NCBI GenBank assembly: GCA_020632885.1
Contig: JACKEQ010000043.1
Location: forward strand, 1 to 37,518
Direction: 5' to 3'
Length of the DNA: 37,518 nucleotides
Source of the DNA: Alphaproteobacteria bacterium
GTDB lineage: Bacteria; Myxococcota_A; UBA796; GCA-2862545
The translations under genes and the position numbers were made by a program. The first letter of the stretch is position 1; every line of letters begins with the position of its first letter. Below, one piece after another: positions 24,592 through 31,602 of the stretch. Below the pieces are notes generated by a model. The model was given only the letters and a program-made list of their open reading frames with translations, searched no databases and had not been told where the DNA came from.

Positions 24592-24608
24592 GGGACCAGA
24601 CATGATCG
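24592..24608 (-). repeat. Transposon right terminal repeat and target duplication
   Basis: Positions 24592-24602 (GGGACCAGACA) are the right end, inverted relative to the left end with two mismatches. Positions 24603-24608 (TGATCG) are the right target-site copy, after which the host reading frame resumes. Confidence 0.75.
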
Positions 24609-24770
24609 TCTCTGCGCCGCTCCTCTCCACCGGCGTGCCTCTGTGGGTGATGGGCCACAACAAGCAGCGCGCGAACAAGGCCGCCCGTCCGAAGGCCCTG
24701 CTGCAGGTGGTGCCCGAGCTCGGGCAGGAGCGCCGGGGCATCCGCCTGGTCGGGTCGTTCTGACGGGTCC

Positions 24771-25346
24771 TCAGGGCTTCCCGCAGGTCTCGCGCAGCGC
24801 TGCCACCTCGGCCCGCAGGGCCTCGATCTGGGCCTGCTGCACCTGGATCGCCGCGAGCGTCAGGCTCGTGTAGCCGTAGAGATCCACCCGCTCGCCGTCC
24901 GCTCGTACCGCCGCCGAGGTGGGGGCGTCGTCGATGAGGAAGCCGAGGTGCGGTCGTGCGCCGGGCTCGTCCCAGGTGTACTGCCAGCGCGCGAGCTTCA
25001 TGGCGAGGGCCTGGTCGGCCGCGGCCTTCAGGTCCGCGCCGTCGAGGTAGGCGATGTCGCGCTTCACGGCCTTCTTGGAGATGGGGCAGCCACCGGGCTG
25101 GTCCTTGGGGTCGTCGGCCGCACAGACGAGCAGCGCGTTGCAGTCGCTCTCGAAGTCGCACTCGGCGCCCGCCTCCGTGCAGGCTGCACCCTCGGTGGAC
25201 GTCCCGCAGGCGGGCACACCATCGTAGGGCCCACCGTAGCCGTTGCAGACGGGGTCGCCACAGGTGGTGTACCAGACGAGACCGGTGGGCTCGGGCTCCC
25301 CGGGACAGCCCGCCAGGGCGAGGGCGGCGAGGAAGGGGACACGCAT
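24771..25346 (-). CDS. Lipoprotein with S74-like C-terminal chaperone/coiled-coil motif
   Basis: ATG 25346 has AGGAGG six bases upstream and starts MRVPFLAALALAGCPGE, with a lipobox cysteine at residue 14. The product has 191 residues. The middle is cysteine-rich (TTCGDPVCNGYGG, ACTEAGAECDFESDCNALLVC). The C-terminal 90 residues (LKAAADQALAMKLARWQYTW, RPHLGFLIDDAP, VDLYGYTSLTLAAIQ, then a heptad-rich end) closely follow the peptidase-S74 intramolecular chaperone pattern of phage tail fibres and trimeric surface proteins. Whether it self-cleaves cannot be told. TACGAT (25370-25365, minus strand) upstream is a candidate -10 box. Confidence 0.75.
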   Translation of the reverse strand: MRVPFLAALALAGCPGEPEPTGLVWYTTCGDPVCNGYGGPYDGVPACGTSTEGAACTEAGAECDFESDCNALLVCAADDPKDQPGGCPISKKAVKRDIAYLDGADLKAAADQALAMKLARWQYTWDEPGARPHLGFLIDDAPTSAAVRADGERVDLYGYTSLTLAAIQVQQAQIEALRAEVAALRETCGKP

Positions 25347-25395
25347 GAGGAACCTCCTGTGCAGATCGTACCCCGCCAGAGGGAGGTCGTGGCCG

Positions 25396-26904
25396 TCACT
25401 CTGGAGGCGCTCGCCGGGCGAGGAGGCGGAGGGGAGCCGCGGATCCCCACCGAAGCGGCCCACCGCTCGAGGCACAGCCGCAGTCGGGCCTCGACCCCTC
25501 CGTCTCCGGGGAGCTCGTGTCGGACGTGTCCGTGTCCGTGGTGCAGGTGTCCTCGTCCATGGGGCAGTCGTCGCTCTCCCCGGTACAGGTCTCCGGCAGG
25601 TCGCACTCCCTCGCTGCCGGACGGCACACGAAGGTGCTCGGCAGGTAGCTCTCCGGGGGGCAGCCGGCGCTCACGCCGTCGCACGTCTCCGCCACGTCGC
25701 ACTCGCCGCGTCGGGGTGAGCACACGGTGCTCGGAGGTGACAGGACATCGTCCGGGCAGGACGCGCTCGAGCCCGAGCACTCTTCGGGCGGGTCACAGGT
25801 GCCGGCCGACGGGCGACAGGTCTCCCCAGCGATCTGGAACCCGTCGTCGGGGCAGGTCGCCGCATCACCGCTGCAGGTCTCCTCCAGATCGCAGGGCCCC
25901 GCCGCGGGGCGGCAGGCGTGGGACGCGGACCGGAGCTGGCAGCTCGCGTCGCAGCAGGAGGCGTCGGCACCGTTGTCCGCAGCGCCCTGGTCGCACTGCT
26001 CGCCAGGGTCCACCGTACCGTTGCCACAGACGGAGGTGCACCCCGAGCCGCCTGCAGACGTCGGATGGCCGTCACCCTCGAACCCGGACGGGCAGGCACA
26101 CGAGAAGCTCCCGTCGCTGTCGACGCAGGCGTCTACAGGCGTGTCGACGCAGTCGTCCGTCTGCAAGGCACACTCGTCGATGTCGGCGCAGGCCGCACCG
26201 TCGAAGCGGTACCCCGGAGCACAGCCGCACTCGCTCGGGCCTTCGGGCGCCTCGGGTGCTGCGGGCTCGCACGTCCCGGTGGCGCAGCTGTAGCAGGTGC
26301 CTTCGCAGGTCGTGGCACAACAGGTCCCATCCGCACAGTGGCCGTTGTCGCAGTCGCCATCGAGGCCACAGGTGGCGCCGTCCGGCAGGGTGACGGCGAT
26401 CGAGCCGCTCCCCGACCCCGACGCGTCGCCGGTGTACCCGGACGACCCATTGCGGTCGCCGTTCACGGCGATACCCCACAGGGACCAGGTCACGGTCCCT
26501 GTCGCGGCGGGCGCCGTCCATTCGTTGGTCCAGCTCCAGCAATCCCCGGACTTCCCTCCCCTCGGGGTGCTCTGCACGAGCTCTCGGTCGCTCAGGCGCA
26601 TCACCCCGCTTCCTGCGGGCCCGAAGACGCCCGTGGAACCCGATGTACCGGCCGTCAGCTCGATCCAGAATCCAGCCTCGGGGTAGGCCGTGCTGGGGTT
26701 GCAGACCTCGATGTGCATCGGGACGACCTGGCCGGGATGGACCGCGCCAGTGGCGACATCGACCGTCGTACCCGCGCCGCTGTTCGGATGGCAGCCTGTG
26801 CAGGAGGAGGCCAGCCCGTCCGGATAGGCGTGTGCTGCGGCTGGCACGAGGATGCTCGCCGCGATGAGGAACGGTCGAAGGGTACGGCTGGGAAGACCTG
26901 GCAC
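25396..26904 (-). CDS. Cysteine-rich surface protein with CxxCH motif, EGF-like and disintegrin-like repeats
   Basis: GTG 26904 is preceded by AAGGAG at seven bases. The product has 502 residues. A signal peptide (LIAASILVPAAAHA) is followed at once by SSCTGCHPNSG, a heme-c-like CxxCH, and a beta-sandwich like that of MXAN_6652-type myxobacterial proteins (GQVVPMHIEVCNPS). Next come small cysteine clusters, an EGF-like module (DIDECALQTDDC, SFSCACPSGFEGDG), a CGNGTVDPGEQCD unit and about four Cys repeats (CRPSAGTCDPPEECSG). The acidic Thr/Ser linker leads to DCGCASSGGP and a short Leu/Arg tail, a weak MYXO-CTERM-like anchor. It is likely cell-surface attached. Confidence 0.8.
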   Translation of the reverse strand: MPGLPSRTLRPFLIAASILVPAAAHAYPDGLASSCTGCHPNSGAGTTVDVATGAVHPGQVVPMHIEVCNPSTAYPEAGFWIELTAGTSGSTGVFGPAGSGVMRLSDRELVQSTPRGGKSGDCWSWTNEWTAPAATGTVTWSLWGIAVNGDRNGSSGYTGDASGSGSGSIAVTLPDGATCGLDGDCDNGHCADGTCCATTCEGTCYSCATGTCEPAAPEAPEGPSECGCAPGYRFDGAACADIDECALQTDDCVDTPVDACVDSDGSFSCACPSGFEGDGHPTSAGGSGCTSVCGNGTVDPGEQCDQGAADNGADASCCDASCQLRSASHACRPAAGPCDLEETCSGDAATCPDDGFQIAGETCRPSAGTCDPPEECSGSSASCPDDVLSPPSTVCSPRRGECDVAETCDGVSAGCPPESYLPSTFVCRPAARECDLPETCTGESDDCPMDEDTCTTDTDTSDTSSPETEGSRPDCGCASSGGPLRWGSAAPLRLLARRAPPE

Positions 26905-27006
26905 GCGAGACTCCTTCGCGGGACCCTGGCCTGTCGACTTCGGCAGGGCGGATGTCCATCGTACACCGTGTGATGTGCGGCCGAGGCTCCAGCGGCGCCT
27001 GGGGTG

Positions 27007-27012
27007 TATGCT
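27007..27012 (+). promoter_or_regulatory. Candidate -10 box (TATGCT) of the 27038 gene
   Basis: TATGCT lies 12 bases upstream of GGAGG (27025-27029). The same hexamer precedes the large histidine kinase gene. No -35 is recognised. The 133-base gap to 26904 holds the divergent promoters; TACGAT on the minus strand (26963-26958) is a candidate for the other gene. Confidence 0.35.
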
Positions 27013-27037
27013 GCCCGTCTGCGTGGAGGCTGGCTGT

Positions 27038-28237
27038 ATGCTCTCGGTGATCGCGCTCCTGCTGGGCTGCTCGACGCCGCTGCCGTGCTCGTCGGGCCTG
27101 ACGGGACCCGAGCCCCTGCGGAGCACCGCGGAGGCGGCGGTCGCGCAGTGGGAGGGCGGCACGGGTCTGGATCTCTGCCTCGGCGAGGTCCGCGCGGGCC
27201 TGGAGCCGAGCCTGGAGGACGGCGTGGTCACCGTGCGCCCCGAGCACGTGCTCGCGGACGTGTTCCAGCTCGGGTGCCGGGAGCTCGACGCGGAGCGGGG
27301 CGTCACGGCGGACGGGGTCGACCGCTTCGACCCGGCGGGCCTCCCGCCCGGCTACAGCCCCGACGAGGCCCGCACGGAGGCCTTCGCGCGGGCGTGCGGC
27401 CGCGCAGCCGAGCGCCAGTGGGAGGTCCTGATGGTCGCCGTGGAGCGGGCCTGTGGCGATGTCTCGCCCCTCACCGACGACGAGCGCTTCGTCGTGGACG
27501 TCCTCGGCGAGCGCACGCTCCTTCCGGTGGAGCTGCACCCATTCGAGGAGCTCGGGACGCTGCCGGCTCCAGGGTACATCGCCTACGACGACGTCGGCTT
27601 CTCGGGCGACATGGTGCTCGTCGTCAGCCACACCGAGAGCTACGACCCCTGGCTGCATGCGTACGGCGTGCCGGGCCTCCAGCCGCTCTGGGACGTGGTC
27701 CTGGAGGTCCCGGGCTATCCGGGGGCGTTCGCATTCCCCGATGTCGGGAGCGGAGCGGGCGGCGTCCTGGTGGCCGACGGACCTTCGGGACGCGTCTGGC
27801 TGGCCACCCCCTCCGGGATGATCGAGGCGGCCCGTGTGCCGGCATGGACGGTCAGGGGCGTGGGGGGCGGGACGGAGGGCTGGTGGCTCTGGGGAGAGCA
27901 CGGAGCCCGGGACTACGACCCTGTCTCAGGTCTCGGGAGCCCACGGGAGACGGTGGACCTGCGGGATCCGTCGAGCGAGGTGATCACGTTCTTCGAGCTC
28001 GAAGACCGGGAGGTGGGCATCGGAGGCCTGGGCAACGCGGTGGCCTGGCTCTCGCGACCCCTGGACCGCGAGGCACCCTGGACCCTCGAGGACGTCGACT
28101 GCGACGGGTGGTACCACTTCACCTCCACGGGTCGGGACCTCTACCGGTTCCGCTTCCACGGTGACTCCGACGATCCCGCGCACTCCGTGTCCATCGGGCG
28201 GCGGGTCAGGGACGCCAGCGCCGCACCGCCTCCGTAG
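27038..28237 (+). CDS. Lipoprotein, possibly beta-propeller-like
   Basis: ATG 27038 is chosen because GGAGG lies eight bases upstream and because it directly begins a lipoprotein signal (MLSVIALLLGCSTP); an upstream ATG at 27008 is less likely. The product has 399 residues. The N-terminal 170 residues are mixed helical with several cysteines. Residues about 180-390 contain repeated strand motifs (GDMVLVVSHTESYDPWLHAY, GGVLVADGPSGRVWLATPSG, GRDLYRFRFHG), like a WD/NHL-type propeller that reports values of a process. The overall layout resembles the convergent lipoprotein next to it, so the two may be distant paralogues. The last 32 bases overlap that gene's 3' end. Confidence 0.7.
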   Translation: MLSVIALLLGCSTPLPCSSGLTGPEPLRSTAEAAVAQWEGGTGLDLCLGEVRAGLEPSLEDGVVTVRPEHVLADVFQLGCRELDAERGVTADGVDRFDPAGLPPGYSPDEARTEAFARACGRAAERQWEVLMVAVERACGDVSPLTDDERFVVDVLGERTLLPVELHPFEELGTLPAPGYIAYDDVGFSGDMVLVVSHTESYDPWLHAYGVPGLQPLWDVVLEVPGYPGAFAFPDVGSGAGGVLVADGPSGRVWLATPSGMIEAARVPAWTVRGVGGGTEGWWLWGEHGARDYDPVSGLGSPRETVDLRDPSSEVITFFELEDREVGIGGLGNAVAWLSRPLDREAPWTLEDVDCDGWYHFTSTGRDLYRFRFHGDSDDPAHSVSIGRRVRDASAAPPP

Positions 28238-29600
28238 CGGGTCCGAAGAGCCGATCCACGAGGGCGCCCTCGTGCACGAAGGGCGACCAGGCGTCGCGGA
28301 GGCAGGCGTCGTGGGACACGCTCCACGCCCCGTCGCGGAGGTCCAGCGCGCCCACGAGCGCGCGGTCTCCCGCCGTCACGGTGAAGAGGAAGCGGCCGTC
28401 GACGGGCCCGCGTGGCCGGATCCGTGGGGTGCGGAGGTCCCACGCCGAGGACGACCAGAGCAGCTCGTAGCCCGGACCGTCGACGTAGACGCGGTAGACG
28501 CGGTCCTCGTGCACAGTGAGGCTGGAGACGTCGTAGTCCTGCCAGTAGTCCTGCACGCTCACATGGGCGAAGACGGCGTCGGGGTCGTCAGGGTCGGTCC
28601 AGAGCGCCTCCACGGCGAGCTCGTGGCCGTCGGGTGGCGGAGGGAGGTCCAGCTTGCGGACCTCCGCCGTGTCCGGGCGCACCAGCGCCAGGCTGCCGGG
28701 TCCCGGGAGCTCCGGGTAGCGGCCCACGACGAGCCGGTCGCCCGCCATCGCCATGGCCGCCCCTTCGTAGACGTCGACGTCCGGCCACTGCAGCGCCTGG
28801 GTCGCGATGGCCCCCGTGGTCCGGTCGATGTGCACGAGGGTGTCGGGGCCGCCGCTCCAGGCCGATCCGAGCAGCACGACGACCTCCTGCTCGCGCCAGG
28901 CGATCGACGCGCTCCACCGGTGCCCGGGGAGGTCGAGGGGCATCCTCCGCGGACGGCTCGTGAGGTCGTCGTGCACCAGGGACCACGGGCCATCCCACCC
29001 GTCCCGGACCAGCGAGAACCGCCCGGGCCGGTCGAGGTCCACGAGGCGGTCGAGCTGCTCGGGCTCGAGGGTGGGGCGCGAGGTGACCTCGGCCTCGAGG
29101 GGCAGGGGAGGAGCGGTCGGCACCGGGATCGCGGTGAACACGCGGTCCTCCAGGAACGCCTGCTCCCGGGTGAGCGGAGGTGCCCCGCACGCCGCGACCT
29201 CCGCGTCCACATAGGCCCGGTCCGTCGGTCCCTGCGCGCACGCGTCCGCGAACACCTCGATCCGCGAGCGCCCCTCCTCGACGAACAGATCGTCGGGCGC
29301 CATCACGAGCGGTGCGTGCTCCAGCGCGTACACCCTGCAGAGCTGATGCTGCAGGTCCCTCCGCGAGGTGACGGGCGCCACCGAGACGGTCCACCCCTCC
29401 CGCTCCCGCCAGGCCTCTCCGCCCACGGGGGCCGCCGGGGTGACGCGGATCTCGGCCAGGCAGCGCTGACCGGTCCACCAGGTGTGCCACTCGGCGTCCG
29501 AGGCCACCGAGTCGGCATACCGCTCGAGCCCCTCCGGCACGACCACGCGCGGGGTGTCGTTGCAGGGGTCGTCGCAGGCGAGCATCACGAGCAGGAGCAT
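28206..29600 (-). CDS. Lipoprotein, propeller-like, last gene of kinase operon
   Basis: ATG 29600 starts MLLLVMLACDDP with a lipobox cysteine at residue 9; GTG 29606 is an alternative two codons upstream. The product has 464 residues. TAGGCT (29612-29607) is six bases before the ATG, as for the SH3 lipoprotein gene, so an internal leaderless transcript is possible. The body contains beta-strand repeats (RFSLVRDGWDGPWSLVHDD, EVVVLLGSAWSGGPDTLVHI, RLVVGRYPELPGPGSLALV), consistent with a propeller. It follows the Sel1/barrel gene by 23 bases. Function unknown; probably a periplasmic or outer-membrane lipoprotein. Confidence 0.72.
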   Translation of the reverse strand: MLLLVMLACDDPCNDTPRVVVPEGLERYADSVASDAEWHTWWTGQRCLAEIRVTPAAPVGGEAWREREGWTVSVAPVTSRRDLQHQLCRVYALEHAPLVMAPDDLFVEEGRSRIEVFADACAQGPTDRAYVDAEVAACGAPPLTREQAFLEDRVFTAIPVPTAPPLPLEAEVTSRPTLEPEQLDRLVDLDRPGRFSLVRDGWDGPWSLVHDDLTSRPRRMPLDLPGHRWSASIAWREQEVVVLLGSAWSGGPDTLVHIDRTTGAIATQALQWPDVDVYEGAAMAMAGDRLVVGRYPELPGPGSLALVRPDTAEVRKLDLPPPPDGHELAVEALWTDPDDPDAVFAHVSVQDYWQDYDVSSLTVHEDRVYRVYVDGPGYELLWSSSAWDLRTPRIRPRGPVDGRFLFTVTAGDRALVGALDLRDGAWSVSHDACLRDAWSPFVHEGALVDRLFGPATEAVRRWRP

Positions 29601-29623
29601 CCCCACAGCCTACCGCAGGCGGC

Positions 29624-31582
29624 TCAGCGCGGGGAGAACCCGAGCCGGAAGGCCGCGGTGGGCAGCAGGGGGAGCCCGATGTGCACCGAGCTGGGCGCGA
29701 CGATCACCCCGACCTCCAGGCCCATCCCCAGCACACCGCGCTGCATGTGGAGCCCCGTGCGCACGGTGGGCCCGAGCCACTGCACGGGCTCGTCCTTCGG
29801 GACGTCGAGCAGATCGAGCCAGAAGCGCTGGAAGGACAGCCCGGCCCCGGCGTAGAAGCCCGACCCCGAGCGCGCGAGGTAGTAGCGGGCCACGGCGCTG
29901 GCGCTCGTGGTGCCGGCGCCCGAGTCGAGCAGCCCGCCGAGCATGCCGTCCTCGGACATCTCGGCGCGCGCGATCTCCCCGTGTACGGAGAAGCGACCCA
30001 CCGGCATCCGCGCCGGCAGCAGCCCCTCGAAGCCCAGGTTGGTGAGCGCTGGCACCCCGACCCCGAGGGTGATCCGTAGCAGGCGGGGCGGGAGCTTGCG
30101 GGAGTACGCCTTGGCCAGGGCCTTTCCGGCCGGCCGGTCCTTCTCCACCCCCTTGCCCTTCTTCAGGAGCTGGGCCTGCGCGCGACAGGCGAGCACACCG
30201 TCGATCCCGCCCGCCTCGCAGCCCTGCCGCGTGCGGGCGTAGCGCTGCTCGTCGTCCCACGCGGACTTCATGCGCTCGTGGGCGCCCGCGACCTGCATAC
30301 AGGCCACCGCGTCCCGCTGGTCGCACGCCCCGGTCATCGGCACGAACGCGTCGTGGTGGGGCACGAGCTTCTCCCGGCCGAGCTGCGCCTGTGCGAGCTT
30401 TCTGCAGCCCAGGCCGTCCTCCGCGACGCACGCGGCCTCGAACCACACGCGCGCGTTGTCGGGCTCCTTCCGCTCGACGAGCTCGCCGAGTCGCCCGCAG
30501 GCCTCACCACCCCCCGAGTCGCAGGCGGTCTGCAGCACCTCGAAGCCCTCCTCGCGGGTCCGGCGGCGAACGACGAGGTCGAACCCGAGGGCGGTACACG
30601 AGCCGGTGTGGGCGTACCCGCACCCCATCTCCCAGAGCTCTCTGGGTGCGAGGTCGTGCTTGCGGGCCTTCCCGAGCCGTCGGTACTCGCCGGCCTCGAT
30701 GCAGGCCTTCCCGTCCCCGTGCTCACACCCGCGCGTGAACCGCTCCAGGGCCTCGAGGTAGCGCTCGTCGCGCACCCGCGTACGGCGCAGCAGGCTGCCG
30801 GCCACCCTGCAGGCGCCCGCGTCCGGCTCGTCGAGCGCACAGCGCTGCTCGACCCTCTCGAGCATCTTCCGCACCACGGGGTCGTCGATCCCCCAGCGAC
30901 CGGTCTGCATCTCGAACCGGTGGCAGCCCGTGGGGTCACCCGCCACGCACGCCTCCAGGATCCAGTCCTCGTGGCCCAGCTCCCGGAACGACCCGTCCTT
31001 CCCGATGCGATCGGCGAGCTCGAGGCACGCTGGCCCCTCGCTGGCGCAGCGATCCGCCAGCTCGCGGCGCTTCAGGTCCTCGGCGAGCACATCACGCTCC
31101 TCGCAGGCCACGTCCGCCTCGCAGGCCCGCCCGAGCCACACGAGCCTGTCCTCGTCGGGCAGCCCCTCCCCCCGACGCACGCAGGCATCGCCGACCGACG
31201 CCTCGCACGCGGCCTCCAGGAGCCGCGGACCGTCGGGCAGGTCGGGGTGTGCGTCCACCAGCGCCATGCAGGTGGCGTGGTCCTCCACGCACGCCCAGGC
31301 CACCTCCCCGGTCTCCCGCACGGCATCGAGCGCCACGCACGCCCAGAGGTCGCCCTCGTCGCAGTGGGGGGTGAGCAGCCGGCCCGCGATGGGCTCGCGC
31401 TGCCACTCCGGCCAGGCGTCGAGGCCGCGCGCGGACGCGATGCACGTGCGGCTCGTCGTGCAGGACGGCTCGGTGACGTAGCGCGCCTCGCCAGCCACGA
31501 GGACGGCGAGGTGGCCCTCCCGGATCTCCATCGTGACGGGGAGCGTCCAGGGACCGGCGAGTGCGGTGGCGAGGAAGAGCAT
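29624..31582 (-). CDS. Sel1/HcpA-like Cys-repeat protein fused to C-terminal beta-barrel
   Basis: A 652-residue protein. A short signal (MLFLATALAGPW) is followed to about residue 480 by Sel1-like repeats of roughly 36 residues with a recurring AC or GC pair: LLEAACEASVGDACVRRG, RFTRGCEHGDGKACIEAG, VLQTACDSGGGEACGRLG and ACDQRDAVACMQVAGAHE. These are disulphide-bearing helical hairpins of the Helicobacter cysteine-rich type. From about residue 495 the sequence changes to amphipathic strands (LLRITLGVGVPALTNLGF, YYLARSGSGFYAGAGLSF) and ends AAFRLGFSPR with arginine last, an outer-membrane barrel pattern. It may present the repeat domain in the periplasm from an outer-membrane anchor. No strong ribosome binding site is seen. 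Confidence 0.8.
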   Translation of the reverse strand: MLFLATALAGPWTLPVTMEIREGHLAVLVAGEARYVTEPSCTTSRTCIASARGLDAWPEWQREPIAGRLLTPHCDEGDLWACVALDAVRETGEVAWACVEDHATCMALVDAHPDLPDGPRLLEAACEASVGDACVRRGEGLPDEDRLVWLGRACEADVACEERDVLAEDLKRRELADRCASEGPACLELADRIGKDGSFRELGHEDWILEACVAGDPTGCHRFEMQTGRWGIDDPVVRKMLERVEQRCALDEPDAGACRVAGSLLRRTRVRDERYLEALERFTRGCEHGDGKACIEAGEYRRLGKARKHDLAPRELWEMGCGYAHTGSCTALGFDLVVRRRTREEGFEVLQTACDSGGGEACGRLGELVERKEPDNARVWFEAACVAEDGLGCRKLAQAQLGREKLVPHHDAFVPMTGACDQRDAVACMQVAGAHERMKSAWDDEQRYARTRQGCEAGGIDGVLACRAQAQLLKKGKGVEKDRPAGKALAKAYSRKLPPRLLRITLGVGVPALTNLGFEGLLPARMPVGRFSVHGEIARAEMSEDGMLGGLLDSGAGTTSASAVARYYLARSGSGFYAGAGLSFQRFWLDLLDVPKDEPVQWLGPTVRTGLHMQRGVLGMGLEVGVIVAPSSVHIGLPLLPTAAFRLGFSPR

Positions 31583-31602
31583 GGTGGACCGTGGGTGTGG
31601 GG

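Larger units (their letters stand above)
21047..24602 (+). mobile_element. Complete Mu/Tn7-like DDE + ATPase transposon, 3556 bp
   Basis: The ends are fixed by the interrupted gene and by TGATCG duplications on both sides. The left end starts TGTCTTGTCGC; the right end, read inwards, starts TGTCTGGTCCC (9 of 11 identical), so the element has 5'-TGT...ACA-3' ends like the Mu/Tn7 group. It carries three plus-strand genes: an accessory protein, a DDE transposase with a Mu-type C-terminal domain, and an AAA ATPase. Structured inverted repeats lie near the left end and an 11-bp motif array near the right end. No TniQ/TnsD-like targeting gene, CRISPR array or cargo is present. All reading frames look intact, so it may be active. 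Confidence 0.88.
20779..24763 (+). pseudogene. Small two-helix membrane protein gene split by a transposon
   Basis: ATG 20779 (GGAG seven bases upstream) starts a protein with a signal-like segment (MLLCFLAAALAGEP) and hydrophobic helices. Its frame is broken after GTAGMIV at 21046 by a transposon. The same frame resumes at 24609 after the second TGATCG copy, reading SAPLLSTGVPLWVMGHN and ending at 24763. Joining 20779-21046 to 24609-24763 gives exactly 141 codons with no frame change, a 140-residue protein with two membrane-spanning segments. As it stands, the 5' part would run into transposon sequence and stop at 21120. The function of the intact protein is unknown. Confidence 0.88.

Noticed and set aside
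21047..24602. CRISPR-associated or Tn7-type targeted transposon
   Set aside because: No TniQ/TnsD-like gene, no Cas gene and no CRISPR array within the mapped ends.
24500..24763. Independent small gene of 87 codons after the transposon
   Set aside because: Its coding part from 24609 is the displaced 3' end of the gene broken at 21046; the 5' part is transposon end sequence.
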